Positions 11,909-25,816 of a stretch of DNA of 64,000 bases are shown here, piece by piece. Every line of letters starts with the position of its first letter. Within the stretch, counting starts at the first letter, position 1. The translations under genes were made by a program, and so were the position numbers. The stretch comes from Echinococcus granulosus (lineage: Eukaryota > Platyhelminthes > Cestoda > Cyclophyllidea > Taeniidae), in assembly GCF_000524195.1 (NCBI RefSeq), contig NW_020170397.1, positions 460,262 through 524,261 of the forward strand. Direction: 5' to 3'. The notes beneath the pieces are model-generated. The model ran no database searches, was not told the origin of the DNA, and was given only the letters and a program-made list of their open reading frames with translations.

Positions 11909-14900
11909 TAGCAGATGTTATGGTAAAAAATTTGCAACACCGGGTCATAAGTTATAACCTTGTTTTGAGGGAAGACTAAAGTGTGACGACAATTTGGTTA
12001 CTTGGATGTGCTGTGGTATGCTATGACATGAGCAATAACTGTCACAAATAATTGTTAAGAAACTTTAAATTAACTTTTATACGAAAAGAAAGTGCTTATT
12101 CAGATCGTTGCTTTAATTAACTTCGATATAGGACTGCAAAAAGCGTTTACTTTACCCCCCACCACCTAGGTGACAAGGCGACTGCTTACCTCGTGATTGG
12201 GTTGACACAGCTCAGCCTTCCTTATTCCCTCCCACCTCCACTTCCACCTTGATTGCCTGGGTTGTTTGCATCGCTAATACAGCAATATGCCTCGTAGGTT
12301 AGCCCTCTCGATCGAAAGGGAGAGCTAGTATTTTTTATTAATCCACGGTAGTAAATTAATTCAGGGTAGTAATAAATTTTAATACGCTGGGTAAATACTT
12401 CCGATGGACTTAGTTCCCCATTCAAGAGTTAATTTTTCCCTTCCCCCCACCAAAAAAGACTTGTTTAAAGTTGACGGCAAAATAAAACAGAGTAAAGGGA
12501 GACATTTTGTGTGCTCTTAAAGACTGGAGCAAAAAGGTGGCTAATTCACAGGGGATTGTTGAGGTCCGCTGTCTACAACGGCTGTTGCGTATTCGGCTAC
12601 GCGGGCACCTCCCCAACCTTGGCTGCTTGTATTGCCACCCGGAAGAAACAGGCCTTCCGGCTTTACCGAGAAGCTCTTAGCTCCTGCCTACGTTGATAAT
12701 ATACGCTATTTTCTACTTCTGAAGGTAAGTTCAATCCCTCAGAAGGAACGCCCATAAATTAGAGGAGGCTCAAAAACTTTTAAGTAGTATCTTCCTTTTT
12801 CCGGTAAAAAATGGGAAATCAGAAGTCGCACACCTCCCATAGCACCATTGTAATTCTTCTCATTCTAACAAATTCTATGAAACTACATATTTATCGTCAA
12901 ATTTAGTAGAGTGCAGATAAAATCAAGATAATTGCAATGCTTTCTCCATCAGCCAAAAAACCATAAAATTATATTTGGAGGAGAATTATGCCACACAGTG
13001 CTCCCGTTCCATCCCGTAGTGATGCAAAGTAGCTGAGAGTCCCCATTTTATCACTTCCAAATAAAAAACCCGTTTCATCTACACCATTCAAGCCTTCATT
13101 TTGCATAATATACGGGCGAATGGTTGTCAAATGCCAGGAGGGCGTGAAAAGCATCACCTGGTGAAATGTCGCCCAAGGAAAGGGATAAGAGGGGCAAGGT
13201 TGTCAAATCCTCTTCCTTTGCGTTGGGGAGGGGTTTAAAGTAGTGGTTTTGTCTCTCACGTCGGCCACAACGAAAAGTCGGTTAGGACACGTGTCAATGG
13301 TGATGCATTATTCATAAGAGGGAAAGGAGAGAGCGCGCCTTCCCCACCTTAACACACCCGTCCCAGAGTTATTTATCACCCAAACCAGTCTTTTTAAAAG
13401 TTCTTATTGCTACATAAAGCACTATGAAAAGTTTACAGCCTTGGAATTCCTAAAGCAGACGAGCTTGCCTCCTGTCACGTTCGTTCAGCCGACTTCGGGT
13501 AACCGAGAAAATTACCCTCAATCGAAATAAAGGGAAAACGGCAGGTTGACACTTAGCTACACTTTCTAATGCACATGCACATGCACATACGCACATACAT
13601 AAATAAGCAATCACAGGTCCTTTGCAAGTCCGCACAAACAACCATAAAGGGCCGTGATGTAAACCAAGTAAATTTTTAGGTCATTTTGTGTTAGGTTTTG
13701 TCTTAAAAAGTACTATTTAAGAAGTAGATCTAGGGTAAAAAAACCTCATTCCGTTAATGCCTTTTTATTTCTCATTTTATTTTGCTAAAAAAAAACATTA
13801 TGTATGGAAACGCCCAATAGATAGTTGGAAATTTCAGCCATAAGTGAATATAGATTGATACCATTTTATTTAGGTTTAAATTTTCGCTGAAATATATGAT
13901 ATAAAAATAAGTAAATTAAGAAAACTTCATTTTTAATTGCGGCATGCTTAGCGAATTTCCTTTACTAGTTAAAGCGTCTAAACAAAAGCCCTTCTGGAGA
14001 TACAGGTGCGAACCATTTCACGCTGAGTTAATTACGTGCTACTGATACCATTAAGTAGTAATTATATTTTAATTGATCAAATTAGCATGCAGCTTATGTT
14101 CGGATTTAGAATATGCTATGAAGAATTGTTTCACTATGTTGTATAGAGTTAGTACGGCGGTTAACATTAATTTATGCATAATTCTTGCATTTCGCTTGTT
14201 CATTTCACCACTGTTGCTTAAATAGATTTTCGCTACACAATTTAAATTACCACGTGACACCTGCAACCCACATATCGTTGCCCCCTCGGCTGCAAGTTTT
14301 CTGTTCACCTTTACAAAATTACGGTAACATTACAACCCAGATAAGTGAAATAAAGGCACAATTCCGTTAGAATTGCTTTAACTCCCATATCAGTATTCTC
14401 TTTGCGTCCTGAGTTTAAGAATCTGGAATACAACGATGCAATCATGTTTACCTCATATCTCATGTCATCAGATATAAATTAGTAATGCATTTCACGCAAT
14501 TTTTAAAAGGATAATGTTTGCCCTTACTTAATAGATTGCATATTTCAGCGACTGATCCTCACTAGCTTGACGCAGAAGAGGGGGAAGAACATGATGTGTA
14601 AAATTATCAGGCGGTCATTGCCCCGTTAGAATTAGCCCTCGGGCTTGCATTGAAGAGGTCACAGAAATTATGCAGTTCATTCTAGAGGCACTGGGAAGTC
14701 TTAACCAAAGGAACCAAGTAAGCTTAACTGTCAAATGACGCAGTGAAACAAACATTGATCCGCCTTGCTTTGCTTGTCTTGATCGTGAAGGCAAGTTTAG
14801 GTTACATTGACCCAATGAGGCTTATCTGTCGTTGTTACTTCGTTGGCAGCTCCCCTGATTGTCACGGTGTTTGGGCCTTATGTGATTCATGCCTCGTTGG

Positions 14901-17279
14901 CAATGTCATCCCTTCTACTGCCAAATAGACGTCTACAGTCACTAAGTGTCCAGACGACTTCCAGCACCCCGACATTGGAATGGGGACTGGGGCTATCCTT
15001 TAATGCGTTTAAAACGCATAATTTTGCCCCATTAGTCGCTCGGGTTTTGGATTTCACCTTTAGCGCCCTTCTGCCTCGTCGTGTAAATTGTAAGCCACTG
15101 TGATGAAATGCCAAAACTAGGAGCACTTGTTTCCTTAGTAAGGAGGATGGTGTCTGTCTCGTTATTCAAAGCACATGCTGTGGATTCCTGACTATGATAC
15201 CATTTGGAAGGAGCACTGCCAAAAGGTAAGAGGACGATCGGCTAAACAAGTTCAAAGCCGTTCTTTCCTTTGAATTCAATTATCTTCCCACTGCCACCAA
15301 GTTTAGCGTCTCGAGTCTTCTTTGAACGCGTACAGAGAGACTGGATCGAAGGAACCCACGAGACACTGAGGCTTTGGTATCATTAAGAACCTCTTTTCAG
15401 TATGGGACGAAATCTCTATAACTGAGGTCTGATAAAGCCATGTTGACCTCATTGTCATTGCCGGCTCTTATCAATTAGGTCTCATAGCAACCAAACATGA
15501 CAAACATGGAATCGTCGGAGTAACTTTTGATGGCCTTCTTACCGCCCCATCCCCCAAACCTACTGATGCTTAAGATGAGGTCAAAATAAAAATTAACATC
15601 ATGTTTAGCCATGGGCATTTTTCCTAATGGATGAAATGTTTCTCCTCGCCGATTAAGGCGATGTAGTTGTTTCCAGATAAACTGGGCCCTTCCACCTAAC
15701 GAGAGTTAACGATAGGAACAGCGAGAAAGACATCGTCACTTATCCGCTTGGATAACTGAGTATGGGGGTATGGTGAATGGCTGGTGGAGTATGCAGAAGA
15801 CAAGGAGTGATCCTTCACTCTCGCCAATTTATAGCTTTTGGTCGACCTTAGTGAGTGGTGGTGAGATCAACCAATCTGGAGACCGCGACACTCTGGAACA
15901 TTCCAGAATTATCCTTGAAAATAGAAATCTCCAGGATATAAAAAAAAGAACTTTCTTTGGGATTGTTGCCTTTCCTAGAGCTTTGGGTTTGGGTAAAAAG
16001 AGGAATAAAGGCGACTGTTATCAACATGCATTCGTTCTTTTTCCAATGGAAAGCATGCTTAATGCAACCGTCGAAGGGGTTTAACGAGGATATTCCTGGT
16101 GGATTTACCCAGATTTGATAAGGAATGCATGGTTAAGCTGAATTCGTCCGTTATTTACGTCTAATTCTAGGGGAAGCCTATCATCACGACCTTCAAGGTA
16201 TGTGCTATACTACTTAAAGGGGGGAAAGGGGTTGAACATCTTCCTCAGGTCGAGAACGTGCTATATCTGCATTCCTTGCCGTCAAGGCAACCAATCCGTT
16301 TTTAAAGCACCGTTTAGTGGAAACATAGTTATCACGAAATGACAATGAACACGTGTCACGCATACTTAACAGTGGTTGCTAAGGTATTAGTGCAAAGGTC
16401 TTCCCCTTTGTTTTGACACCAAACAACTTCCCCACAACTGCAAGAATGCATTTTTAACGCGTGTGAACGAGGCATTTGAGCCATTGGAGCGCCTTTACTT
16501 TCACTTGTCCTTACTCCTTGCCACCTTCACCACACTTCATGTGGCTCAGTGTGTTTGATTAGTACCTGCGAAACTGCATGTTTTCACTACTAGTTGACTA
16601 TTCGCCATTTGCAAGTAATGGAGTGCACCACCCTCTCTGTTACACTGGGAGATATTTGGGGCATGGAAGATGGAAGTTGCGGGAAGTGTATCCTCAACTC
16701 ATCATGCCAGTTTGTAGTGGTGACGGATTAAAGGAGCATAATCGGCTTCTAGCTCTTCTTCCTCCTCCTCACCCCTACACAGCCAATCACGCAAGAGATG
16801 ACGAACTTCACCTAAATTTTTGACTTCCTGGAGCCGATTGGAGGTGAAGAACGGTTTAAATGCAACATTCTTCCTTTTGATTCCACTAATCCGGTAAACG
16901 TCCCCATGAATTATGAGGCATGGATTTGATGCGTCAGTCCATCGGTACGGTACGCTTTATTGACCTCTACTATTTCCATTCTGCCTTCTTTTGAACCCTA
17001 AGAACAATAAAATCTTATCCAACTCTGTCTGATGGATGTTACTGCTACTTGTCACCTCAACAAAGCGAGTTTACCCCGTTTTCAGCATTGTTTAATGCAT
17101 TTTCTCATCGAATTCCTTTCTACCCGAAAAGGACCTCATGAAGGTCGATTCTAGCAATGAGTCGTCCTGTGCATGACGTTTAATTAATTTCTAAATTAAA
17201 AACACATTGTAAATGGTTCACAACTTAGGATGAACTGTGAAATGAAAGAGGGAGTTAGACGAAAGTGAGACAGGAAGGC

Positions 17280-19144
17280 GAGTAGCCTTGATTTTGTTCG
17301 ATGGCCAACATATGTAGACAAGTTGTCTTACGTCTAGGAAAAAGGAGAGCGATTGATTGCAAACTCTAACACCGTAAAATGTCAACTCTGACTCGGTTCA
17401 CTGTGAATTTTTTACTATCGTTTTGATGAGGTAATAATGTAACAAACTTTTATGCCAGCCGAGTACCGCTGTCATCTGATTGACCAGTGAAAATTGCATG
17501 GACCAATGAGCTCGCAGCAAACATTTGATTTTATGTATATAAATAAATTTGCAAAGCTCATTTTACCCAAATGTTGGAAATCAAAGAGGGTTCAAAGTAT
17601 GTGATCATGGCAAATTCTAAATGTTTTTTATTTAATGCTCGTTTTCAAATGGGAAAATTTATATTTTACCTGCCTTCTTACAAGGGCCGGTGTTTTCGTT
17701 CCCTTTTCCGAATTTTGACCTGATTGACAGAAAATTGTGGTATTGTGCAATTAACTTGCAGTTAATTATTAACAAGTACTTAAAAATTTTAGAAATTACA
17801 GCACAGCGACAATTCAGCAGTAAGAATGGATCTTTTAGCGCCAAGGCTTTCCGGACGTTTGCTAAACTATGAAGCTGATTATGATATGTAGAAGTAAATA
17901 AGATCAAAAAAAATAAAACAACCGCAGTTTTCTGCTTTTCAAAGTGAATATTTTCGTTGTATACACCAAAGCATCAATATGACATGAATACCTTGAGGGA
18001 TCTTTTCATATAGCTAAAAATAAATCTTTCACCAATATATTTAACAAGTTGCTGCGCCAACCAAATTTCATCTAGCTTCCTCTGATTTGAGGAATTAACT
18101 TTTTTAAAGCCATAACCAAAAATGGCTTAATCGCCTTGTGTTGTGGCAGCAAGACAAGTTTTTGTCACAGCCTCAGTTAGAACTTGACGCGTGATTAGAT
18201 TCACCCATTCGTTGTTGTTGGAGTAGCCAAATAAGCGTACAACTTCAACATCATTAACGTCAACTCTATCTTAGGTCACGTGAAGTTTGTCCACGAAACC
18301 GACATCACTCTGGCTACCCTCTCATTCGTCGTTGGCTGAGCCGAGCATCACTGTCACCTGATTGGATAGTGGGAATCAGCATAGACGAATGAGCTTGCAG
18401 CAAGCATTTGTGTTCACATATATAAATAAATTCGCAAGGCTAATTTTTCTAAAATGTTGGGAATTGGAGAGAATTTGAAGTAAATAATCTCAGCTGATTC
18501 TAGGTGTTATAATTCAGTGCACTTTCAGTAAGAAGAATTTCATTTTTTCCCTACCTTATAACAGATCCCAGTGTTGTTGGCCAGTCCTTGGAATTTGTGG
18601 CTTGATAGAAAGAAAATTGACGTATTTTAAGAGGAAATTGCAGCCAAGTATTGACAAGCAGTTGAAATTTGACATACTATGGTGTATCAGTAGTGTCGAC
18701 GTAACTTTTTTCGCGGCTCAGTAGAACTCTGGAGCGTCTGTTAATGTGTAGAAGGAGACGGGATCAAAAAGAAAGTTTCCAATTTTCGAAATTTGCTGCT
18801 TTTTTTTCGCAAACACAAAAGCATTGATTTGACAAGGAGGGCTCTAACTAAATAATGATAGAGCTGACGATGAGCTACCGCAAGCCAGCCCAGTTATAAT
18901 GCTGCCATGACAACGGAATTTCATTTGGCCTTCCCTAATTGAAGAGGACAACTATTCGAGAGTCATAACCCTACAAACCCCAATCATGCCATGTTGGTGG
19001 CATGACTAAGTTATGTCACCGCCTTGATTAGAACTTGACGCATGACCGGACTCATCACCTCGTGATAGGGGGTGGGTGGGGGTAGCTAAACAGCGCCAGC
19101 GACAATGTCCAATTTCAATGGTCAGAATGACAAGATTGCCGATG
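17280..19144 (+). repeat. diverged tandem duplication, unit about 850-880 bp
   Basis: Blocks in 17.3-18.3 kb recur in the same order about 850-882 bp further on. Examples are ATATAAATAAATTTGCAAAG (near 17538) and its relative near 18420, and GAACTTGACGCGTGATTAGA at 18180 versus GAACTTGACGCATGACCGGA at 19031. The copies differ by many substitutions and small indels. The second copy runs into the gap at 19145, so a third copy could be hidden there. No coding content seen. Confidence 0.75.
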
Positions 19145-19244
19145 NNNNNNNNNNNNNNNNNNNNNNNNNNNNNNNNNNNNNNNNNNNNNNNNNNNNNNNN
19201 NNNNNNNNNNNNNNNNNNNNNNNNNNNNNNNNNNNNNNNNNNNN
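19145..19244. other. assembly gap, 100 N
   Basis: 100 N at the end of the tandem duplication. Confidence 0.99.
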
Positions 19245-20600
19245 TGAGATGGGGGGGGGGTGGATTTGACTTTAAAATACGCAGGAAAGTGACCAGATTT
19301 TGGCACTTTTAGACTTGGAATCTAACGCTCTTGCTGCTATGATCTCCGAATTTAACTGGAACATCACAGGTCAGTTAATTTTCTTGACTTGGTTCTGAAA
19401 TCACCTGTGCTTATCTCAACTTTACTTAATGAGGCACTCGGCCAATCAACACTCCTGGTGAATTTAAGGATGGGCTATTGAGGATACAGCATGACAACAA
19501 ACACCAGCTATTTGTTGGTAGCTTTTCACAGGAGGCAATGAAAGCCTATCTCTTGTCCTTAGCAAAGGTGATACCCTCTTCCCCTGGTTAAGAAAAAATC
19601 GCCCATTTTTTGCCTTCTTAACCAGGTGGAGCTAAGGTGACTAGATATTTACCTCACCATTTCCCCTCTTTCACCCTTTTTTAAGAGTTAAGATCTAGTC
19701 GCGAATTTCACCTCACCGTCTATGCTACTTTTACTACTCGACGATTCGACTGAAGCAAGGGTGATTGTCGTTGGCACGTAGGGCGGAAACGCGGAAACTA
19801 CAAAGCACGCGAATGCGGATGAGGACAAACCAGCGTTCCTCACCTACCATGCCCTAATCTCCCCACCCCTTCCTTCCCTCCTTAAAGGTCAGAGTGCAGG
19901 AGGAAATACTCTATTTTACATTCTGTAAAAAGGGGAAAATGCAAGCCTACTTTTGGCTAATAGTAGAGCATAAGTTACAACAGATCCACGGTACAAACAC
20001 ACGCGCTGGTTGCTAGCAGTCATTTAAAAATTGTTTGTCAATCATGCGCACTTTATGCTGTGAATGGACGGATTGAGGAGAGAAGGGCGGTTTCAATGCC
20101 AGACATTCAATAGCTACTCAGTGCGGAAGAACAAAATGATGGAAAGAACATGCTCACATCCAGTTACTCTTTAAAGCCCAAAGATTGCATATTACCTACA
20201 GTTCTGCTTTTTAACATGGCACGACAGGATATCTTGCCTTTGTTTTCGCTTGAGGCTATAAGAAGGCGAATATGTGTATCGAGTTGAAATTGAGGGCAAT
20301 AAAATGAACCAAGCTCAACCTTAGTAGAAACTTATTCATTACCTATAGTGAGATTGCGTCAACTTGTTTAAATTTTCGTACCTTTGGAGTTCAAACCCTA
20401 CATAAGAAAGAAAGTTTTTAATGTGTACTATGGTCAAAATTTCTGGAGCCTACTTAAAACGAGCAAGTAATATCTGGCATTCTTTGTAATAATATGTCCG
20501 GTAAAAAGATGTGTTAGGATGCCTTACATTCCTTCTAATGTGGCAATTTTTATTCTTCTACTATGGATTAAAAAAACTCGAAGTTGTCATTTTGTTACTA

Positions 20601-20620
20601 GCGTCACATATATGTGACGC
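20601..20620. repeat. 20-bp palindrome site 4
   Basis: GCGTCACATATATGTGACGC, a perfect palindrome. Confidence 0.8.
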
Positions 20621-21179
20621 CTGGTGCAGAACATGCGCAAGGTGCATTAACTTGAAAAACATGCCATTGAAAAGTATTAGATAGGTTAAAATGTTGAAAG
20701 AGATAATTGGTGCCCTCGGTCCGGATACAATTGCATTTATTTTGACATTTTAAGTCCATCACTTTTTTTATATGTTGGTAGGTCTGTATTCGGAATAGAT
20801 CGTGAGCAAACGCGGTGGCAGTGTTATTCACCTTTATTGAACAAACTTTGAAGGTCCTATCGCCTTGAGCCTCGTTGGCACAGTAACTACGCTATAACCT
20901 GAAAGAATGGCGGTGTTTTATCTGGATTTAGAGATTTGGAGAAAGTGGGACCCCTAATTAGGCTCAAACACGAACCCTGACCCTGGGCACGTGACTAGGC
21001 GCACGAAGGTAAGTAATTTAGGTGCACTATTAGCTAGTCTCCAATACTTATCTCAAAAAGTTGTCTGCTTTAATTTTCACGCCCGATTTTTTTTTACTTT
21101 AGTGCTGAATATTCTAAACAGTGTTAATTTTTACAATGAACTGTTACATATCCCAACAAACATATTAGCTAATGGATTA

Positions 21180-21199
21180 GTGTCACGTATATGTGACGT
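21180..21199. repeat. 20-bp palindrome site 5
   Basis: GTGTCACGTATATGTGACGT; the arms match and the centre is slightly asymmetric. Confidence 0.7.
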
Positions 21200-21324
21200 G
21201 ATGTTTTAAATTCTCAAGTCCACTTTTTGCATGTTGCTGTTACCTTCTTCTTAAAAATTGTTTGTTGTGGTCATTTTTGCGGGTGAATGGTGCACATTCT
21301 CTGAACAGACTAATTCACTGACTG

Positions 21325-21344
21325 GTGTCACTCATATGTGACGC
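21325..21344. repeat. 20-bp palindrome site 6
   Basis: GTGTCACTCATATGTGACGC, 145 bp right of site 5 in the same register. Confidence 0.7.
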
Positions 21345-22339
21345 AAATTCCCTTTCACTCTTATGAGAGCTACGTGTTAGCAACGGATGACTTTGGCTAA
21401 AGTCTTCTTTGTTGGAGCACATTTGTGCACCTTTTGTGTGGATCACGAGTTTGGTTTTACACTGTGATGGTGACTGGAAACATGTCGGTTTGACCAAAGA
21501 TACCATTGTCTTTGAGTACTAACTCAAAGTGGTAGAATCAAATTGACGATGATATAAAAGGAAAAAACTTCTCATAAATAAGCAAAAAAACACCTTCTAA
21601 ATTTTTAATTAAGTAATGCTTATACGGTCAGGTTTTGTAATCTCTGTTAATTCAGTTAATGGAATGTTTGAAATTTTTCACAATTTTTGGTCTACCAAGA
21701 GGCTCCTTGACTGAAAATCTGATGGCATCATTCTTGAATTTTGTAAATCTCTTCTTTTCTGAGTAGCAAAGCAAGCATACACCGTAGTCTTTGATAAACG
21801 TATTGGGAGATGGTGTTACTCCCCTAAATTGCTCTCCTTGTTTACGTTTCCTACCCCATAAGTCCTTGAGCCTATATCTGACTAGGGGATAACTGAAGTG
21901 GACGGTTAGGCCAGTGGACCTGCATCAACTAGCTGCGTTATCCATATCTCCAATTCTGCACAATGCACGGTGTGTCAAACCTGTCAAGCGATAGGCTAAA
22001 TTCACTCCAGAAAAATAAAACTAATTTGTGATGCTGTGCAGTTTAAATCCTCCTCTTTAAAAAAGAAGGGATAGTGTGTTGGACCATTGTGTCTGTATTT
22101 GTTACGTAATTACACCTTGGTAATAGATAGTGAGGTAGCAATTTCCGATTGGATAGCACCTACAAGTCGCCATAGTGATCACTTAATCAAAGCACAATAG
22201 AATCACTGGTTTTGACACGTTCGTTACCACGGTCTCTCTCGGTAGAGACCATTCATCACAGACCGTCTAGGGTGAAGTCACAAGTCCTTGTTTGGTTCTC
22301 TTTTTCCTCTCCAGTGTAGTTTATTCATGTTATTTAATT

Positions 22340-22359
22340 GTGTCACATATGTGTGACGT
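22340..22359. repeat. 20-bp palindrome site 7
   Basis: GTGTCACATATGTGTGACGT; arms conserved. Confidence 0.7.
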
Positions 22360-25300
22360 GAAGATTTGGGCTGTGTACACATTAGTTGAAGTATCTACTG
22401 AAGTAAGAGCCATCCCCTACGAAAGACACTGAGCGTAAAACACTTTTGCGACGGTATATACTACTGGACTCTCGAAATGTGGATGTCAAAATGAACATGG
22501 CAAGAGAATCCATCCCTAATTGCATTTAATTGTCTCCACATTGTGGTTAAACGCTATCGAATGACTGTCATTTTATGCCTCATTAGCAGTATAGTAGTCG
22601 AGGCAGGGGAGTAACCAATTGAAGCGCAGGAGACGCAGCGCAAAGGAATGAAGGATATATGTAAAAGGGCCTTGCTATGATTTCTCTAGTTCCGAGAGTT
22701 TTCAAATAAGTTTTGCTGCCGCATCCTTCCAAAATGTCCCAAGCTGCATTTCACTGCGGCTGTGGAACCAAATTAGACTCGGCTCATAAAACAGACAGTA
22801 TGGAAGTGGATTAGCCTCGTTGAGCCGACTTTTACATCGAGAGGTTTCAAAAAGAGGGTGAGTGGTCGAGAGAAAGTGGAGCCTCCACTGTTGATGGAGT
22901 TACACGGATCTACCCTGAGATTTTCCAGCCCCTCCCTTTCGAGCACCTAATATCACTTTCTCAAAATTATGTCTTAGCCGCCAAATAAGTAAAAACCCAA
23001 ATCTTTTTACTCAGGTAAGTGAAGCTGTCATCGCTCAAACCGAAGAAGGTCACTCGCGGTTTTATCAGCTAAATTCCATGCTGAGTGGATGGTGTGGAGG
23101 GGGAGAGGAGAGGGCGGGGGAGGCATATGCTTGGCCACCCCCCATTTTATCTGCCCAGCTTGTGGTGGTGACGAGATAGAGCGCATACTAACATTAATAG
23201 GTCTTTTTTTCCAACCTCCGCTGCTGCCGCCTCGTCCTCTTCACAACCCTTCATGCTTGTAGATGATATTCAATCCCGCCAAAGAGACAACGGACTTGAC
23301 TTGACTTGACTTTTGATCGGATGGAACAGGGTTGAGGTGGAGTAAAGTCTAGTCATGATCCTTTGACATACCAAAACCAACAATTTTTTGCTTTAACCAT
23401 TCATTTGGCTTAACCAGCCAACAAGAGCTAGCACTGCTCTGAAGGGGATGTCGGTTGAAAGCGTTTTGGAAGTACAAGAGGAGACGTCTTCATTCCCCTC
23501 AAGTGATAGGAACTACTGTCGACCGTCAAACGAAACTGCTACGTGGTTCGTTTATTCCTTGGCGACTGACTCACCTACCATAATACATGGCATCTTCTAG
23601 GAATGCACGACAATTGAGGAGTTCCTCCCTCCCAACACCGCATCTTGAAGCGTAGAGTCATTACAAGGGAAAGTGCAGTACTGAAGAAAATTTCCTACTG
23701 TAGAAGTGAAAAGTAGTAAGTGACTTGCAGTTAACGGTAAAATATTCCTTCATTTAATGCTCTCCGAGGCATAGATTTGCATCAATCTTTCTTTTCGTTA
23801 GGCTTTTATTGAAAACGTCTGTTTGTCTGTGGCGCCTTGGTCCCTGTTGTGGTCCTATTTACCACGTGGATGGGGTGTGGGGGAGGACAAGGTTACAATG
23901 GGGACATCTTTGTTGCCGTCTCGCTTTCGTAACCCAGGGGTTTGACCTGAGCTACATCCCTCCAACCGCCATATAGTCACAGTCGTATGTTTAGTTCCCA
24001 CTGACAGGTAGTTTATCACACGGGATATGCTAATTTGTGCATGAAAGTGGAGATTGTGATCCCTAAATATCCCATGCTGTGAATTGGGGATGGGCAGGGG
24101 AGAGGGGCCTATGCTTCCGATTACTTGCAGACGAAGAATGGCCATTCAGCCGTTGGGGCCTCGGGGCCCGCTGATGCAAATCACACACTGAAACCACATG
24201 CAGTCAGGTGAGGGTGGAAAGGCCTAAAGGCCGGTGGTGCTTCATCTAGTCAGGAGTCAAGAGTGGAGTGGAGAAAAAGTGTCCGCCTTATGCTGAATAA
24301 ATTATTACCATAAGTTTTAATTAATTCATAAAACAGGTGTTGGGGGGAGCTCCTGTGCCTACTTGGAAATTTTCTCACTTCGGCTAGCATTGTGTTGCAT
24401 TTCACTTCACTCAATCATCTCATTGCATTCTATCTCGTCGTCAAGCGTCCTCCTGGCAAAAACTTATTCAGAGGTGAGGGAAGGCAGGTTGTACATACGC
24501 CATTTCCTATGGAGAGCTGATTTTGGACGGTTCAATGTGGCAAGGCGTTCCACGATGATAGCAGTTGGATAAATACTAGGTGGACCGATAACCAAGGCAC
24601 CAGTGTCTTCAGACCGCCTTTACGACTGCCTAGTAAACCGAGAAATAAGAAGTTTATTTATTCTAACAGAGTGTGCCACCGTATCGCAGTTGTCAGCAAT
24701 GTTTCCATGACCTGCGATGACGATGATTGTATTGGCTCATTAGAGATGTCAAAGAGGTGATTGCGAGGTAAACAGCGGTCGCAGCTGGCTCGGGACTGTG
24801 AAAGAAGGATGGGTCTATCAAGTCTACATGAAATGGAGGAGTTGTGGGAGCTGCTAAACGAATGGATGTTGCATGGCACCGCATGGGATGGCTTAAAAGG
24901 CATGAAAAATGAAGAGTTTCTTCCACTCTATTCCATGTTGTTTAGTGACTGATTCTGTTATCACAAAACTGATCTCATCCTAAATAAAAGCACTGACTTC
25001 CGCCTCATCTTGGTGTCAGATAACTACGCGGCTAGATGCGAAGTAGAATAGACAGGTGGGATAGGAATGGAGGTGGGCTGAACGAGGCCAGAGACAGGGA
25101 CACGACTTCTGTTAGAAGTGGTGAGGACAGGCTTCCACCTGCATGGGCAAAAACGATCCACTGTCACCGACCGCATTGCTTCAACTTATGGAGCAGGCTG
25201 GAAATGAGGGGTTCCATTGGCCAATTTCTTTTGGATGAAGGGGGGCGCAAGCCCATGGACGCTCGCTCCTGACCTCATCCAGGCTCATGAATGAAGGAGC

Positions 25301-25436
25301 TCAGATAGGTCGAATACATTATTCTCACGCTCTCAAAAGCCCTTCCGAATGGCACTATTGAGTTCTTTCAGTTGTGAGAAAATTGCTTAGAGCTAAAAAG
25401 TAGGGTAATTTTCTTTTATAAATGGCTTAACAGTTA

Positions 25437-25456
25437 GTGTCACGTGTACGTGACAC
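25437..25456. repeat. 20-bp palindrome site 8
   Basis: GTGTCACGTGTACGTGACAC; near-perfect, about 360 bp beyond the stop codon of the SALL-like gene. Confidence 0.75.
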
Positions 25457-25816
25457 GTGTTTACTGTCAGTTGTTGGTAACTGTGGCTCCACCAACTGGT
25501 GTGCTGAAGTGGTGTTAGTTGGGTTTACAACACTAAAATGTAGATTTTGGCACAATCCTGACCTGAGGAAGATGTTTGCTTCTTTTATAGTATTTAAGTA
25601 GGATAGCACACCCAATAAAGTTCATGGTGGTTGGTTTGCCTATCATGATGAAATTGACTTCCCCTTAACTAACGCCATTTCTCTTCCTGGCAAAAAATAT
25701 TTCCCCTAAAGCAAAATCGCAATGGAATATGATCTGATCCTTCACAGAAAGACGCCTCACTTCCGTAAACATTCATCCACAATATGTACATAAGTTACGA
25801 ATAGCTTCGAGGCGCC

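Larger units (their letters stand above)
8357..17279. other. gene-poor stretch
   Basis: No gene supported. It holds palindrome sites 2 and 3 and a run of C at about 10880-10892. Open frames at 10961-11278 (105 codons, no ATG start) and 15770-16084 (104 codons) have no splice or homology support. Confidence 0.5.
19245..25816. other. gene-poor stretch
   Basis: No gene supported on either strand. It contains palindrome sites 4-8. A plus frame at 24761-24952 (63 codons) followed by AATAAA near 24984 is weakly protein-like, but no family is recognisable. Confidence 0.5.

Noticed and set aside
15770..16084. 104-codon plus frame with ATG
   Set aside because: Isolated, with no domain or splice support; a chance frame cannot be excluded.
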